Origin: an uncultured Coleofasciculus sp.
GTDB taxonomy: Bacteria > Cyanobacteriota > Cyanobacteriia > Cyanobacteriales > Coleofasciculaceae
Direction: 5' to 3'
DNA length: 12,349 nucleotides
Assembly: GCA_902805485.1 (NCBI GenBank)
Contig: CADCTM010000325.1
Span: forward strand, 1-12,349
Part shown: positions 1-6,589 of the stretch, piece by piece
Layout: each line of letters begins with the position of its first letter
How positions within the stretch are numbered: position 1 is the stretch's first letter
The notes under the pieces: generated by a model
Databases searched by the model: none
Told to the model about the DNA's origin: nothing
The model's input: the letters and a program-made list of their open reading frames with translations, nothing else
Program-made: the position numbers and the translations under genes

Positions 1-89
1 GTCAGAACCAAAATCAGCGGTACGTTGCCTAGAGCATCAGCGAGGACAAATACAGCAACGAAGGTCTTGATTAGGATGGATGTGTCCAC
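1..89 (-). CDS. MarC family integral membrane protein, 5' end only (partial)
   Basis: The minus strand reads from a GTG at 87-89 through 29 codons to the window edge without a stop. The peptide starts VDTSILIKTFVAVFVLAD and continues with ALGNVPLILVL. This matches the first membrane segment of MarC-family proteins, in which a hydrophobic helix is followed by a D-x-x-GN-x-P motif (here D-A-L-GNVP). MarC proteins are inner-membrane proteins of about 200 residues with six predicted helices and no firmly established substrate. An in-frame stop lies a few codons upstream, so GTG is the first available start; no strong ribosome binding site is visible. The gene is divergent from the chaN-like gene with about 96 nt between them. 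The family call rests on only 29 residues, so it is probable rather than certain. Confidence 0.72.
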   Translation of the reverse strand, partial: MDTSILIKTFVAVFVLADALGNVPLILVL

Positions 90-185
90 AGTTAAGAATT
101 AAGAAGAAGCTTCTAAACCTTATCGTGAATGCTGGGAAATTTGCCTCATGCCACAGATGAATTCTGAGTTGTCAAGGGAAGACTT

Positions 186-1100
186 GTGGCAGACTGCACC
201 AATGCCGTAAAAAATAAAGCTATGAGAAAACGCCAAATTAGTCAACTCTGTGGGTGGTCGTTAGGAATCTTCTTTCTGTGTAACATTCCGACTTATGCTC
301 AAATATCAACGCCTTCCCAGGAAAGACAGCAACCGCAGACGCAACAACAGATATTGCAGTCACTAGTCAAGGCAAAAGTTGTTTATCTAGGAGAAACTCA
401 CGATCGCCTAGAAGACCATAAAGCCCAACTAGAAATTTTGCAAGCACTCCATCAGCAAAACCCGAAAATTGCTGTTGCAATGGAGATGTTCCAGCGACCT
501 TATCAGGATATCCTTGACCAATACTTAGCGGGGAAAATTACAGAAGCGCAGTTGGTAGAGCAAACTGAATATGAGCAACGTTGGGGTTTTCCGTGGGAAT
601 ACTATGCACCAATTCTGCGTTTTGCCAAACTCCATCAACTGTCAGTCTTAGCGCTGAATACGCCGACTGAGGTGACGCGCAAAGTTGCTCGAAATGGCTT
701 AGAAAGCTTAACACCGGACGAGCGTAAGTATATTCCACCCCTGGCAGAAATTAGAACAGATAACGCTGATTATCGGAAAATGGCTGAAGCTAGCTATGAA
801 CAGCATAGTCATGCAGGACAAGGCAATAGTAAGAGCTTTGAGCGATTTTTTACGGCACTGGTGCTATGGGATGAAACGATGGCAGACAAGATTGCCCAAT
901 TTATTAAAGCTAACCCAGACTATCAAGTGGTAGCCTTAGCTGGAAAGTCTCATATTACTTATGGTTATGGAATACCGAGTCGTGTGGCGCGTCGCCTTAA
1001 TGATAATCAATTAATCCAGCGTTCCGTCTTGTTTAGTATTCCGGACGAAGTTCCAGCAGATGGACAAAAAGCGATCGCTGATTACTTCTGGAAACCATAG
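186..1100 (+). CDS. ChaN-like haem-binding-fold (Cofac_haem_bdg/DUF399) exported protein
   Basis: The 304-residue product belongs to the ChaN/Cofac_haem_bdg family of the Tiki/TraB-like superfamily. In Campylobacter ChaN binds haem at the outer membrane; the role in cyanobacteria is not established. Family motifs are VVYLGETHD (residues 65-73), AMEMFQRPY (98-106), the RWGFPWEYY stretch near 132-140, and LAGKSHITYGYGIPSR near 251-266, with His72, Glu100 and His256 the likely functional residues. The N-terminus has a basic region, a hydrophobic run (about 24-34) and a possible cleavage after TYA-38, so export to the periplasm is likely; there is no lipobox. Two starts are possible. GTG at 186 has AAGGGA about 6 nt upstream, whereas ATG at 222 (MRKRQISQL) gives a more typical signal peptide but has no ribosome binding site. 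A HIP1 octamer lies in the 3' end. The next gene follows after 33 nt in the same direction. Confidence 0.88.
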   Translation: MADCTNAVKNKAMRKRQISQLCGWSLGIFFLCNIPTYAQISTPSQERQQPQTQQQILQSLVKAKVVYLGETHDRLEDHKAQLEILQALHQQNPKIAVAMEMFQRPYQDILDQYLAGKITEAQLVEQTEYEQRWGFPWEYYAPILRFAKLHQLSVLALNTPTEVTRKVARNGLESLTPDERKYIPPLAEIRTDNADYRKMAEASYEQHSHAGQGNSKSFERFFTALVLWDETMADKIAQFIKANPDYQVVALAGKSHITYGYGIPSRVARRLNDNQLIQRSVLFSIPDEVPADGQKAIADYFWKP

Positions 1101-1133
1101 TAAATTTTATGATCAATTTGTAGGGAGGCAACA

Positions 1134-1463
1134 ATGTCAGAGTTTCTAGATTTTCTCAAACATAAATTTGCTTATGTGGCAATTGGGGAATTTAAACCCG
1201 GTAAGTTTAAAGAAGCGCAGCAGTTGTATGAAAAAGCTGTATCAACTTATACGCATGGTTTCAAGGGCGCTTATTTATTGCAAGAACCTGGAACAGATCG
1301 AGGAATTGCTATTATTTTATGGGAAAGTTTAGAAGACATGGAAGCCAATCAAAACGAGGCTTATAAAGCAATTTTAAATCAGATGTCCCATTTATTTGCT
1401 ACGACACCAAATACCTCGTTTTATGAAGTTTGTAGCGAAATTGAGGGTTCTAAAGAAGAATAG
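1134..1463 (+). CDS. small ABM-type (dimeric alpha/beta barrel) domain protein
   Basis: A 109-residue soluble protein with a strong ribosome binding site (AGGGAGG, 1122-1128) five nt before ATG. The pattern is a strand with YVAIGEFKPGKFKEAQQLYEKA (split as YVAIGEFKPGKF and EAQQLYEKAV), then a second strand ending GAYLLQEPGTDRG, a third with IAIILWESLEDMEA (Trp63-Glu64), and an amphipathic helix with a final strand. That is the beta-alpha-beta-beta layout and the WES signature of the antibiotic-biosynthesis-monooxygenase-like ferredoxin fold. Members range from true cofactor-free monooxygenases and IsdG-type haem oxygenases to proteins of unknown role, so no reaction is assigned. It lies 33 nt downstream of the chaN-like gene and is probably co-transcribed with it. 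Its stop is 6 nt from the stop of the convergent phosphatase gene. Confidence 0.7.
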   Translation: MSEFLDFLKHKFAYVAIGEFKPGKFKEAQQLYEKAVSTYTHGFKGAYLLQEPGTDRGIAIILWESLEDMEANQNEAYKAILNQMSHLFATTPNTSFYEVCSEIEGSKEE

Positions 1464-1469
1464 ACAGCA

Positions 1470-2291
1470 TTAAGTTCGTTTCTTCTTGCCAATGAACTCA
1501 ACTAACGGTTTAAACACACTGACTAATTCAGGATTACTAGCGACAAGAGTAGGAAGCGATCGCCTTCCATAATTTTGCCCTACTTTCAGCGGAAAAATCG
1601 CCTCGTCATCCAACGACACCCAAACACCGCCCGCCGCTTGTACAATTACCCAAGCGCCAGCAATATCCCAAATTTTTGGTGTCGCTTCCACACCTCCCAA
1701 AACCGCACCCGTGGCAACAGTCAAAAAGTTGTAACTGGCAACTCCTAGCATCCGAATTTTGCAGGGGAAGGGTTGCTGCATTATTGAGGTACTGCGGGAG
1801 CAAAGGTTAAAAAAGTGATTATTGCTAGGAGAATCAGTGCTGCTGTGAATTGGTTTTCCGTTGAGAAAAGCAGCAGTTTCTACACCCGTAATTCCCGACT
1901 CACCCAACCAAAAGCCATGAAAAGATTGAGCAATGGGAGGAAAATGAACGTAACCAAATACAGGAGTTCCTTTATATAGTAACCCTAAAGAAATTCCCCA
2001 AATTGGAATTCCGCGCGTGAAGTTCGTCGTGCCATCTAAGGGATCAATAATCCAGCACCATTCGGTATCCGGAAATACGTGCTGTGCTTCTTCACTTAAG
2101 ATTCCGTGGGTGGGAAACTGAAATGCGATCGCTTTTGTAATTTCCTGATCCGCAAAAGCGTCCGATTTCGTAACCAGACTACCATCATCCTTATTGGACG
2201 CCTGCACCTGACCAAAATCGGCCATTAGCTGGATGCCAACTTTCTGAGTAATGTTTTGACAAAAGTCAAGTACAGACGCCCAAAATTCCAT
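1470..2291 (-). CDS. inositol monophosphatase family protein
   Basis: A 273-residue Mg2+-dependent phosphatase of the IMPase/FBPase/CysQ superfamily. Metal-binding motifs are complete: GILSEEAQ (Glu67/Glu68), WIIDPLDGTTNF (Asp83, Asp86) and the C-terminal IWDIAGAW (Asp209). Length is typical. Such enzymes hydrolyse inositol-1-phosphate, histidinol phosphate, 3'-phosphoadenosine phosphates or related small phosphates, and the substrate cannot be told from these motifs. I chose ATG at 2289-2291 because it overlaps the upstream transporter stop in TGATG, a classic re-initiation arrangement; a TTG one codon earlier is possible but less likely. It is thus the second gene of a pucC-IMPase unit. HIP1 octamers occur inside the gene. 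The 3' end faces the ABM-type gene, with 6 nt between the stops. Confidence 0.92.
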   Translation of the reverse strand: MEFWASVLDFCQNITQKVGIQLMADFGQVQASNKDDGSLVTKSDAFADQEITKAIAFQFPTHGILSEEAQHVFPDTEWCWIIDPLDGTTNFTRGIPIWGISLGLLYKGTPVFGYVHFPPIAQSFHGFWLGESGITGVETAAFLNGKPIHSSTDSPSNNHFFNLCSRSTSIMQQPFPCKIRMLGVASYNFLTVATGAVLGGVEATPKIWDIAGAWVIVQAAGGVWVSLDDEAIFPLKVGQNYGRRSLPTLVASNPELVSVFKPLVEFIGKKKRT

Positions 2292-3736
2292 CAATCTAAA
2301 TCACCTTCCATAAAAGATGCGATCGCTTCTTTGGCATTATCCCGGAATTCTTGGACATTGACTCGCCCCAGAAGCCAAACTGCCAAAACCATACCCACCG
2401 CTTGCAGTGCAAATACCAAACCATAGGCTAACACGGGCGTCGTAAACAGTTTGCGACCGAGATCCAAAACTATCCCACCTGTCACCGTCGCCGTGCCCCG
2501 TGCCATCGCCTGAGACAGTCCCCAAGCGCCGACAAACGTGCCCGCTGTCTCTGCTGCCGTTAAATCCAACATCAGGCTGAGTGCCCCCGTGGTGGCGATT
2601 CCAGCACTTAAACCAAATAATACTAACGTTGATTGAAACAACTTAGCATTGCCCGTAAAGCCCGACAAAATAATTAATAAGAAGCAAAAACCCACTGCCA
2701 AACAGCCAAATTCAGTTGTTTTGCGCTTACCAAAACGGGGAATTAAGAAAAATCCCGTCGCACTTAAACTCATCAACATCCCAATTCCCCAGTAGGTATT
2801 AAGAAGAGAAGTTTGAGGAATAGACATCTTAAAAACCTCACCACCGTAAGGTTCTAAAACCGCTTCTTGCATAAACAAGCTAATCGTCATTACCAGCAAA
2901 AAGGTAAAAAATAGCCCAGTTTGCCGACTTGCGGTTAAAATTTTTAGAGCATTACCTAGGGTAATTTTGTCTTCCCGGTTGATCAGGGATGAGCGAGAAG
3001 AATAGCGAGAATACTTCTTTTCAATTCCAAGAGTTGCTAATATTGCTAACACCAATACTAGTGCTGGGACAATAATAAACAGCCAACTAATCGATGAGCG
3101 CAACACTTCTAGAGAGGCATTAATACTTTCTAATCTCCTTAGCAAGACTTTGCTAGTAATGCCGCCGACAGCAATTCCCACAGTCATCATTGACCAAACA
3201 ATACCAACCAATTGACCGCGATTGTCTTCATCAGAAACATCGACTAGTAAGGTAAAAAATGGCGTGGAACTGATGCAACTTGCTAAACCATACATTGTCA
3301 TCGTTAAAGCCGCAAGCGCTGTCCAACCAATCGTTTGAGTCGTCCATCTCCAACCGCCATCTGCTTGCACAACGCTAGCTAATTGCCAAATAACTTGTAC
3401 AGATAGCGGTAATGTCAGTGTAAATAATGCGGCGCCAATCCAGACATAACCTGTGCGGTGAAATCCAAATAGGGGTTTGGCATCCGACATTTGCCCGAAG
3501 AAAACCCGCATCGGTGCGGTAAACAGAGCAATCGCGAGAATTCCAGCAGTAATCGTCGCGGGAATTTTTAACTCGGCAATCATGACTCGATTCAGGACTC
3601 CGAGGCTTAAAACTGCTAAAATTCCTAATCCCATTTGAAATAAACCGAGCCGAAACATGGTTATGAGTTTGACTCTCGGTAGTATTTTGTCATGAGCAGA
3701 GGTGGGTTGAGAATTAGGTAAATCACTGGTGTCCAT
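2291..3736 (-). CDS. PucC/LhaA (BCD) family MFS-type transporter
   Basis: A 481-residue polytopic membrane protein with about twelve hydrophobic segments. It carries the hallmarks of the BCH/PUCC family: FRLGLFQMGLGI near 28-39, LNRVMIAEL near 48-56, RVFFGQMSDA followed by KPLFGFHRTGYVWIG (about 77-101), and GTFVGAWGLSQAMARG in the C-terminal half. In purple bacteria PucC and LhaA assist assembly of LH2 and LH1 antenna complexes. Cyanobacterial relatives are thought to act in chlorophyll or chlorophyll-binding protein handling, which is inference here. The start is the ATG at 3734-3736; a HIP1 octamer lies just upstream (3745-3752) and no clear ribosome binding site is seen. The IMPase gene overlaps the stop, so translation is probably coupled. 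Length and motifs suggest an intact gene. Confidence 0.92.
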   Translation of the reverse strand: MDTSDLPNSQPTSAHDKILPRVKLITMFRLGLFQMGLGILAVLSLGVLNRVMIAELKIPATITAGILAIALFTAPMRVFFGQMSDAKPLFGFHRTGYVWIGAALFTLTLPLSVQVIWQLASVVQADGGWRWTTQTIGWTALAALTMTMYGLASCISSTPFFTLLVDVSDEDNRGQLVGIVWSMMTVGIAVGGITSKVLLRRLESINASLEVLRSSISWLFIIVPALVLVLAILATLGIEKKYSRYSSRSSLINREDKITLGNALKILTASRQTGLFFTFLLVMTISLFMQEAVLEPYGGEVFKMSIPQTSLLNTYWGIGMLMSLSATGFFLIPRFGKRKTTEFGCLAVGFCFLLIILSGFTGNAKLFQSTLVLFGLSAGIATTGALSLMLDLTAAETAGTFVGAWGLSQAMARGTATVTGGIVLDLGRKLFTTPVLAYGLVFALQAVGMVLAVWLLGRVNVQEFRDNAKEAIASFMEGDLD

Positions 3737-4392
3737 AATCTAGAGCGATCGCTTGTCTAATTCAATATTTTATCTATCTATCTAAAGATATATGCTTTGA
3801 GGTCGGGTTCACGGCTACAAAATTCAACTTAGCGTCTTCTTCGCAACTGCAATGGCTTTTCTGTTGCTTGAATGGCGGCAACGACAACTGAGGAAATCAG
3901 ATTGAAAGCGCCCCAAAATAAATTATTACCTAATACTTTTCTAGCTAATGGCTAAAACATTTGTACAAACATCATTCCAGCTATTGAAAAACCAATATTT
4001 ATTAAGACTCAGTCGTGAGAACAGATATGCCAAACCCACAGCATATCGACTCAAAGTAGTTGCTAGCACCTACTGAATTCAAAAGTGCCATCTAACGGGT
4101 TAGTTTGGCAAGCAATTCCCTCCAGTTTGAGCATTTATCAGAGCTTTTGCCTAAACCAAATTATCTGGACGAAACTGGATCAACTCACATTTTCAGTCCT
4201 TGCCTTGCGTACTTATTTCTTATCGCCGTGACTTCAGTCGTCGGATGTTTTCCAGGTTATGCCAGGAAGTTTAATAAACCGCTAACTGCAACAACAAGCG
4301 CATTAATTAGCCTTCAGGTAACTTCTCCACCAGTCGTCTGCAACGCTACACTAAAAAAGTATGAACAAATGTAAAGAACAGGATATTCAACA
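3737..4392. other. 656-nt spacer between divergent pucC and aldo/keto reductase genes
   Basis: No intact gene is evident. It contains a HIP1 octamer (3745-3752), a short TATC microsatellite (TATCTATCTATCTA, 3771-3784), the minus-strand coding remnant described separately (3829-4095), and a TTG-initiated 89-codon plus-strand frame at 4105-4374. That frame has no recognisable family and no ribosome binding site, and I do not accept it as a gene. Promoters for the two flanking divergent genes should lie at either end, but I cannot point to convincing -10/-35 pairs. Confidence 0.5.
3829..4095 (-). pseudogene. possible decayed 3' end of a membrane-protein gene
   Basis: Reading the minus strand leftward, one frame ends at a stop at 3829-3831. 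It gives NIGFSIAGMMFVQMF, a TAG, then PLARKVLGNNLFWGAFNL, ISSVVVAAIQATEKP and a basic tail LQLRRRR. This has the look of two transmembrane segments and a positive C-terminus. Just upstream, in another frame, are MALLNSVGASNYFESICC and GFGISVLTTES, also coding-like, so at least one frameshift and one or two stops would separate the pieces. I do not recognise the family. The reading is by eye only; composition-like chance frames in AT-rich DNA remain a real alternative. Confidence 0.3.
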
Positions 4393-5340
4393 ATGCAGAC
4401 TATTACATTAGGTCAGGATGGTCCAACCGTTACCGCCTTGGGAATTGGGACTTGGGCATGGGGTGATAAGCTGTTTTGGAGCTACGGCAGCGATTACGGC
4501 GTCGCACAAGTAAAAGAAGCATTTGAAGCAACTCTAGATTCTGGTATCAGCTTTTTCGACACCGCTGAAATCTACGGATTAGGGGAATCTGAGACGCTTT
4601 TAGGGCGATTTATGAAAGAACAAGGGCGTTCCGCACAGATTGCAACAAAATACTTTCCCGTACCCTGGCGCTTTACCGATCAGTCTGTTTCTGACGCCTT
4701 AACAGAAAGCTTAAAACGTCTGCAAGTTGAACAAGTGGCATTGTATCAAGTGCATATGCCCTTTAGCTTTTTCATGAGTCAAGAAACCTTAATGAATGCT
4801 TTGGCAGATGAAGTAAAGCGGGGGAGAATTGCCACGGTAGGTGTTAGCAATTATTCCGCCCAGCAGATGCGGGAAGCTCACGGTTACTTAGCAGCGCGTG
4901 GCGTACCTCTGGCGGTGAATCAAGTGCCCTACTCGCTTTTAGGCCGAAAAATTGAAATAAACGGCATCCTGGACACGGCACGGGAGTTAGGGGTAACAAT
5001 TCTGGCTTACAGTCCCTTAGCTCAAGGCTTACTTACAGGTAAATATACCCTTGAGAAATACATCGAACCGACTGGCGCACGTCGAATTGACCCACGTTTT
5101 AGTAAAAGTGGTTTGGAAAAAATTGCCCTTGTGATGAAGGTACTGCATCAACTGGGTGAAAAATACGATCGCACACCCGCGCAAGTTTCCCTAAATTGGC
5201 TTATTGCTCAAGGCGTTGTCCCTATTCCCGGCGCAAAAACAGCGCAACAGGCAATCCAAAATTCAGGTGCATTAGGTTGGAGTTTGGCACAAGAAGAAGT
5301 TGCCCAATTAGAGCAAGTCACCCGTCCCTGGTTAAACTAA
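4393..5340 (+). CDS. aldo/keto reductase
   Basis: A 315-residue (alpha/beta)8 NAD(P)H-dependent oxidoreductase of the aldo/keto reductase superfamily, which reduces aldehydes and ketones. The catalytic tetrad is visible: Asp56 (FFDTAEIYG), Tyr61, Lys86 (ATKYF) and His121 (YQVHMP). Cofactor-site motifs follow: VGVSNYS near 150, NQVPYSLLGR near 176-186, AYSPLAQGLLTGKY, and the C-terminal PIPGAKTAQQ that binds the nucleotide phosphate. Length is full and the start ATG has AGGA at 4380-4383, nine nt upstream. The layout resembles the cyanobacterial and plant plastid group of soluble reductases. Physiological substrate is unknown; detoxification of reactive carbonyls is a common role in this family and is only a suggestion. 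The stop is 10 nt from the stop of the convergent lipoprotein gene. Confidence 0.93.
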   Translation: MQTITLGQDGPTVTALGIGTWAWGDKLFWSYGSDYGVAQVKEAFEATLDSGISFFDTAEIYGLGESETLLGRFMKEQGRSAQIATKYFPVPWRFTDQSVSDALTESLKRLQVEQVALYQVHMPFSFFMSQETLMNALADEVKRGRIATVGVSNYSAQQMREAHGYLAARGVPLAVNQVPYSLLGRKIEINGILDTARELGVTILAYSPLAQGLLTGKYTLEKYIEPTGARRIDPRFSKSGLEKIALVMKVLHQLGEKYDRTPAQVSLNWLIAQGVVPIPGAKTAQQAIQNSGALGWSLAQEEVAQLEQVTRPWLN

Positions 5341-5350
5341 TTTATTGACT

Positions 5351-5848
5351 TCAGTTCAAATAACGTGTCAAGTCTTGGGTGCGTTGTTGTGCCATGCTGT
5401 CCAAACAGCGATCGCGTAGCGTCGGCTTCGTCTCATCGCCAACAAGCGAGAATTGGGTGCTATCATCGAAACCGCGTGTTTCAAAACTACATTGAGCTTC
5501 AACAAACGTTACCCATTTAAGTTGGGAGTTAATTAGTTTCTCACGACTCGCTCCCCCCAACTGCGACACGAGTTGTTGATAAACTTCCTCTAGACGTTGT
5601 TGGGCAGCAGAGGCGGTTAACTCAGGACACTGATTAAAGTTCTGGCAATTTTCTGCTTGAGTTGTTGGTTTAGTGGAAGTGACTAAAGTCGCTTGGGTAG
5701 GTTCACTAGAAAGGCTTATAGAAGTTGATGGTTTCTGAGAAACCTTAGATAAGATTCTTTGAGAAAGGTAGGAAGAAGAACATCCTGCTGTGAGCGTCAG
5801 CAAGACAATTGTGCCGAAAAAGCCATGAGTGTTACCAAAACCTATCAT
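5351..5848 (-). CDS. LprI/DUF1311-like lipoprotein
   Basis: A 165-residue exported protein. The N-terminus is a hydrophobic signal ending LTAGC, with Cys23 as probable lipidation site; the n-region has no Lys or Arg, which is unusual. A low-complexity Ser/Thr linker (about 40-66) leads to a C-terminal domain: C68-x5-C74, ASAAQQRLEEVYQQLVSQL (about 79-97), LINSQLKWVTFVEAQCSF (Trp112, Cys120), then RCLDSMAQQRTQDLTRYLN (Cys148). This W-x-x-F-x-x-x-x-C and terminal R-T-x-x-L pattern fits the lysozyme-inhibitor LprI N-terminal domain (DUF1311), whose members are periplasmic or outer-membrane proteins of mostly unknown role. Residues 137-147 (GDETKPTLRDR) are encoded by a HIP1-bearing interspersed repeat, an insertion between the two conserved cysteines. 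ATG 5846-5848 is the only in-frame start after an upstream stop. Confidence 0.75.
   Translation of the reverse strand: MIGFGNTHGFFGTIVLLTLTAGCSSSYLSQRILSKVSQKPSTSISLSSEPTQATLVTSTKPTTQAENCQNFNQCPELTASAAQQRLEEVYQQLVSQLGGASREKLINSQLKWVTFVEAQCSFETRGFDDSTQFSLVGDETKPTLRDRCLDSMAQQRTQDLTRYLN
5408..5440. repeat. HIP1-containing interspersed repeat inside the lipoprotein gene
   Basis: The stretch begins with the HIP1 octamer GCGATCGC (5408-5415), continues GTAGCGTCGGCTTCG and ends TCATCGC. This matches the style of the short GC-rich repeats (GCGATCGCGTAGCG... GGCTTCG...) scattered through many cyanobacterial genomes. It lies in frame in the lipoprotein gene and encodes residues 137-147. Whether other copies exist in this genome cannot be tested here, although a related GCGATAGCGAAGCGCTGCTG element is at 12301-12320. 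Confidence 0.5.
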
Positions 5849-6102
5849 TGGGAAACATTAGTAAAAGTTTTATCTTTGTCTAACTTATTTCCTATTCCTT
5901 AAGTGAGAGCGAATAGAGATGACATTTATCTATTCGGCATAAAAAATTTCTCCAAGGCTATTGCACGACAAGAAGCTGGAGCCTTACTGGCTAAAGGATG
6001 TGCCGATTGCCAAGCCTAAAATTGTTTTCTGAAGAGAAAAAAGAAATCAGGACAATTTAATTTCTGGTCTATAGGTAAGTACTATTCTTTAGGACTAATG
6101 CA

Positions 6103-6116
6103 GTATACGTAAATAC
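6103..6116 (+). promoter_or_regulatory. NtcA-like palindrome GTA-N8-TAC
   Basis: The sequence GTATACGTAAATAC has the GTA-N8-TAC form bound by the cyanobacterial nitrogen regulator NtcA. A TAGGGT (TA-N3-T) begins 19 nt after it at 6135, close to but slightly nearer than the usual spacing of about 22 nt in NtcA-activated promoters. The core motif is short and occurs by chance, so this is a candidate only. The gene it would serve is the 72-residue protein at 6300. Confidence 0.25.
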
Positions 6117-6140
6117 CTTAGACAGCAGTCAGATTAGGGT

Positions 6141-6156
6141 TGTGATATATCTCACT
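6141..6156 (+). promoter_or_regulatory. CRP/SyCRP1-like site TGTGA-N6-TCAC
   Basis: The bases TGTGATATATCTCACT match the cAMP-receptor-protein consensus TGTGA-N6-TCACA at nine of ten positions. Cyanobacterial SyCRP1 binds the same type of sequence. TGTGATAT is also repeated inverted as ATATCACA at 6171-6178. The site sits about 145 nt upstream of the small-protein ATG at 6300 and immediately after a possible -10 box, so it could act as an activator site for a downstream promoter or as a block. No promoter was mapped; this is inferred from sequence only. Confidence 0.35.
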
Positions 6157-6299
6157 TAAAGGTAAGTTTGATATCACAGTTAACGACGGCGTTAATCACC
6201 TCAAACGTTGGGCATTATCACAAGTTTGCTCAAGGTTAAATCACGCTCTTCCAAGGTCAAGCAAAGCATAGTTAGGAGTATCGAGTTCTATTGCATCTA

Positions 6300-6518
6300 A
6301 TGTCTCCTCCCGTTCTCCTGCTACCTGGCGCTATCTCTGATTTATTTGCTTATGCCAGTACCTCTGGTACTCTGACACTAGCTGACCGCTATGGCTTGAT
6401 GGCAGCATTGCTTGAAGATTCTCTTACCGAAGAAGAGAGAATGGCAATTGATCGCTTACTGCGTTCCTTGTACCGGGGGCGGATGAAAATTATCAACGAA
6501 CTTTCCGTCTTAGCGTAA
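6300..6518 (+). CDS. small conserved cyanobacterial protein, 72 residues, function unknown
   Basis: The ATG at 6300 gives a 72-residue protein beginning MSPPVLLLPGAISDLFAYAS and continuing GTLTLADRYGLMAALLEDSL, then TEEERMAIDRLLRSLYRGRM and KIINELSVLA. A short hydrophobic start is followed by two or three charged amphipathic helices. I recall similar short proteins (LLPGAISDLFAYA..SGTLTLADRYGLMAA) in many cyanobacteria, annotated as hypothetical, but cannot verify this here. The strong codon structure and absence of stops support a real gene. A TTG three codons earlier is in frame but less likely. No clear ribosome binding site is present. It is convergent with the hydrolase gene (71 nt between stops). 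Possible CRP-like and NtcA-like sites lie upstream. No function is proposed. Confidence 0.75.
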   Translation: MSPPVLLLPGAISDLFAYASTSGTLTLADRYGLMAALLEDSLTEEERMAIDRLLRSLYRGRMKIINELSVLA

Positions 6519-6589
6519 CCGCAAGCAGAAGTGACACTGCTGCAATTACGGCAGATGCTTAAAGGCGATGTTGGTGAAAAAACATTCAA

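Larger units (their letters stand above)
5849..6299. other. 451-nt spacer upstream of the 72-residue protein gene
   Basis: This AT-rich spacer separates the divergent lipoprotein and 72-residue protein genes. It holds an NtcA-like GTA-N8-TAC (6103-6116), a TAGGGT that could be a -10 box (6135-6140), a CRP-like TGTGA-N6-TCAC (6141-6155) and an 8-bp inverted repeat TGTGATAT/ATATCACA (6141-6148 and 6171-6178). A GTG-initiated 38-codon frame (5903-6019) reads plausibly in its last half (AIARQEAGALLAKGCADCQA) but has no ribosome binding site and is not accepted. Confidence 0.5.

Noticed and set aside
1453..1488. AAGAAGAA/TTCTTCTT inverted repeat spanning two convergent stops
   Set aside because: An AT-rich 8-bp stem with a 20-nt loop; no GC stem and no T-run of terminator type. 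Could help bidirectional termination but the support is weak.
4105..4374. 89-codon plus-strand frame starting with TTG
   Set aside because: No ribosome binding site, no recognisable motif, poor start codon, and the opposite strand nearby looks like gene decay. Probably chance.
5903..6019. GTG-started 38-codon frame ending AIARQEAGALLAKGCADCQA
   Set aside because: Too short, no ribosome binding site, unknown sequence; a neighbouring frame (LLHDKKLEPYWLKDVPIAKP) looks equally coding-like, so neither can be trusted.
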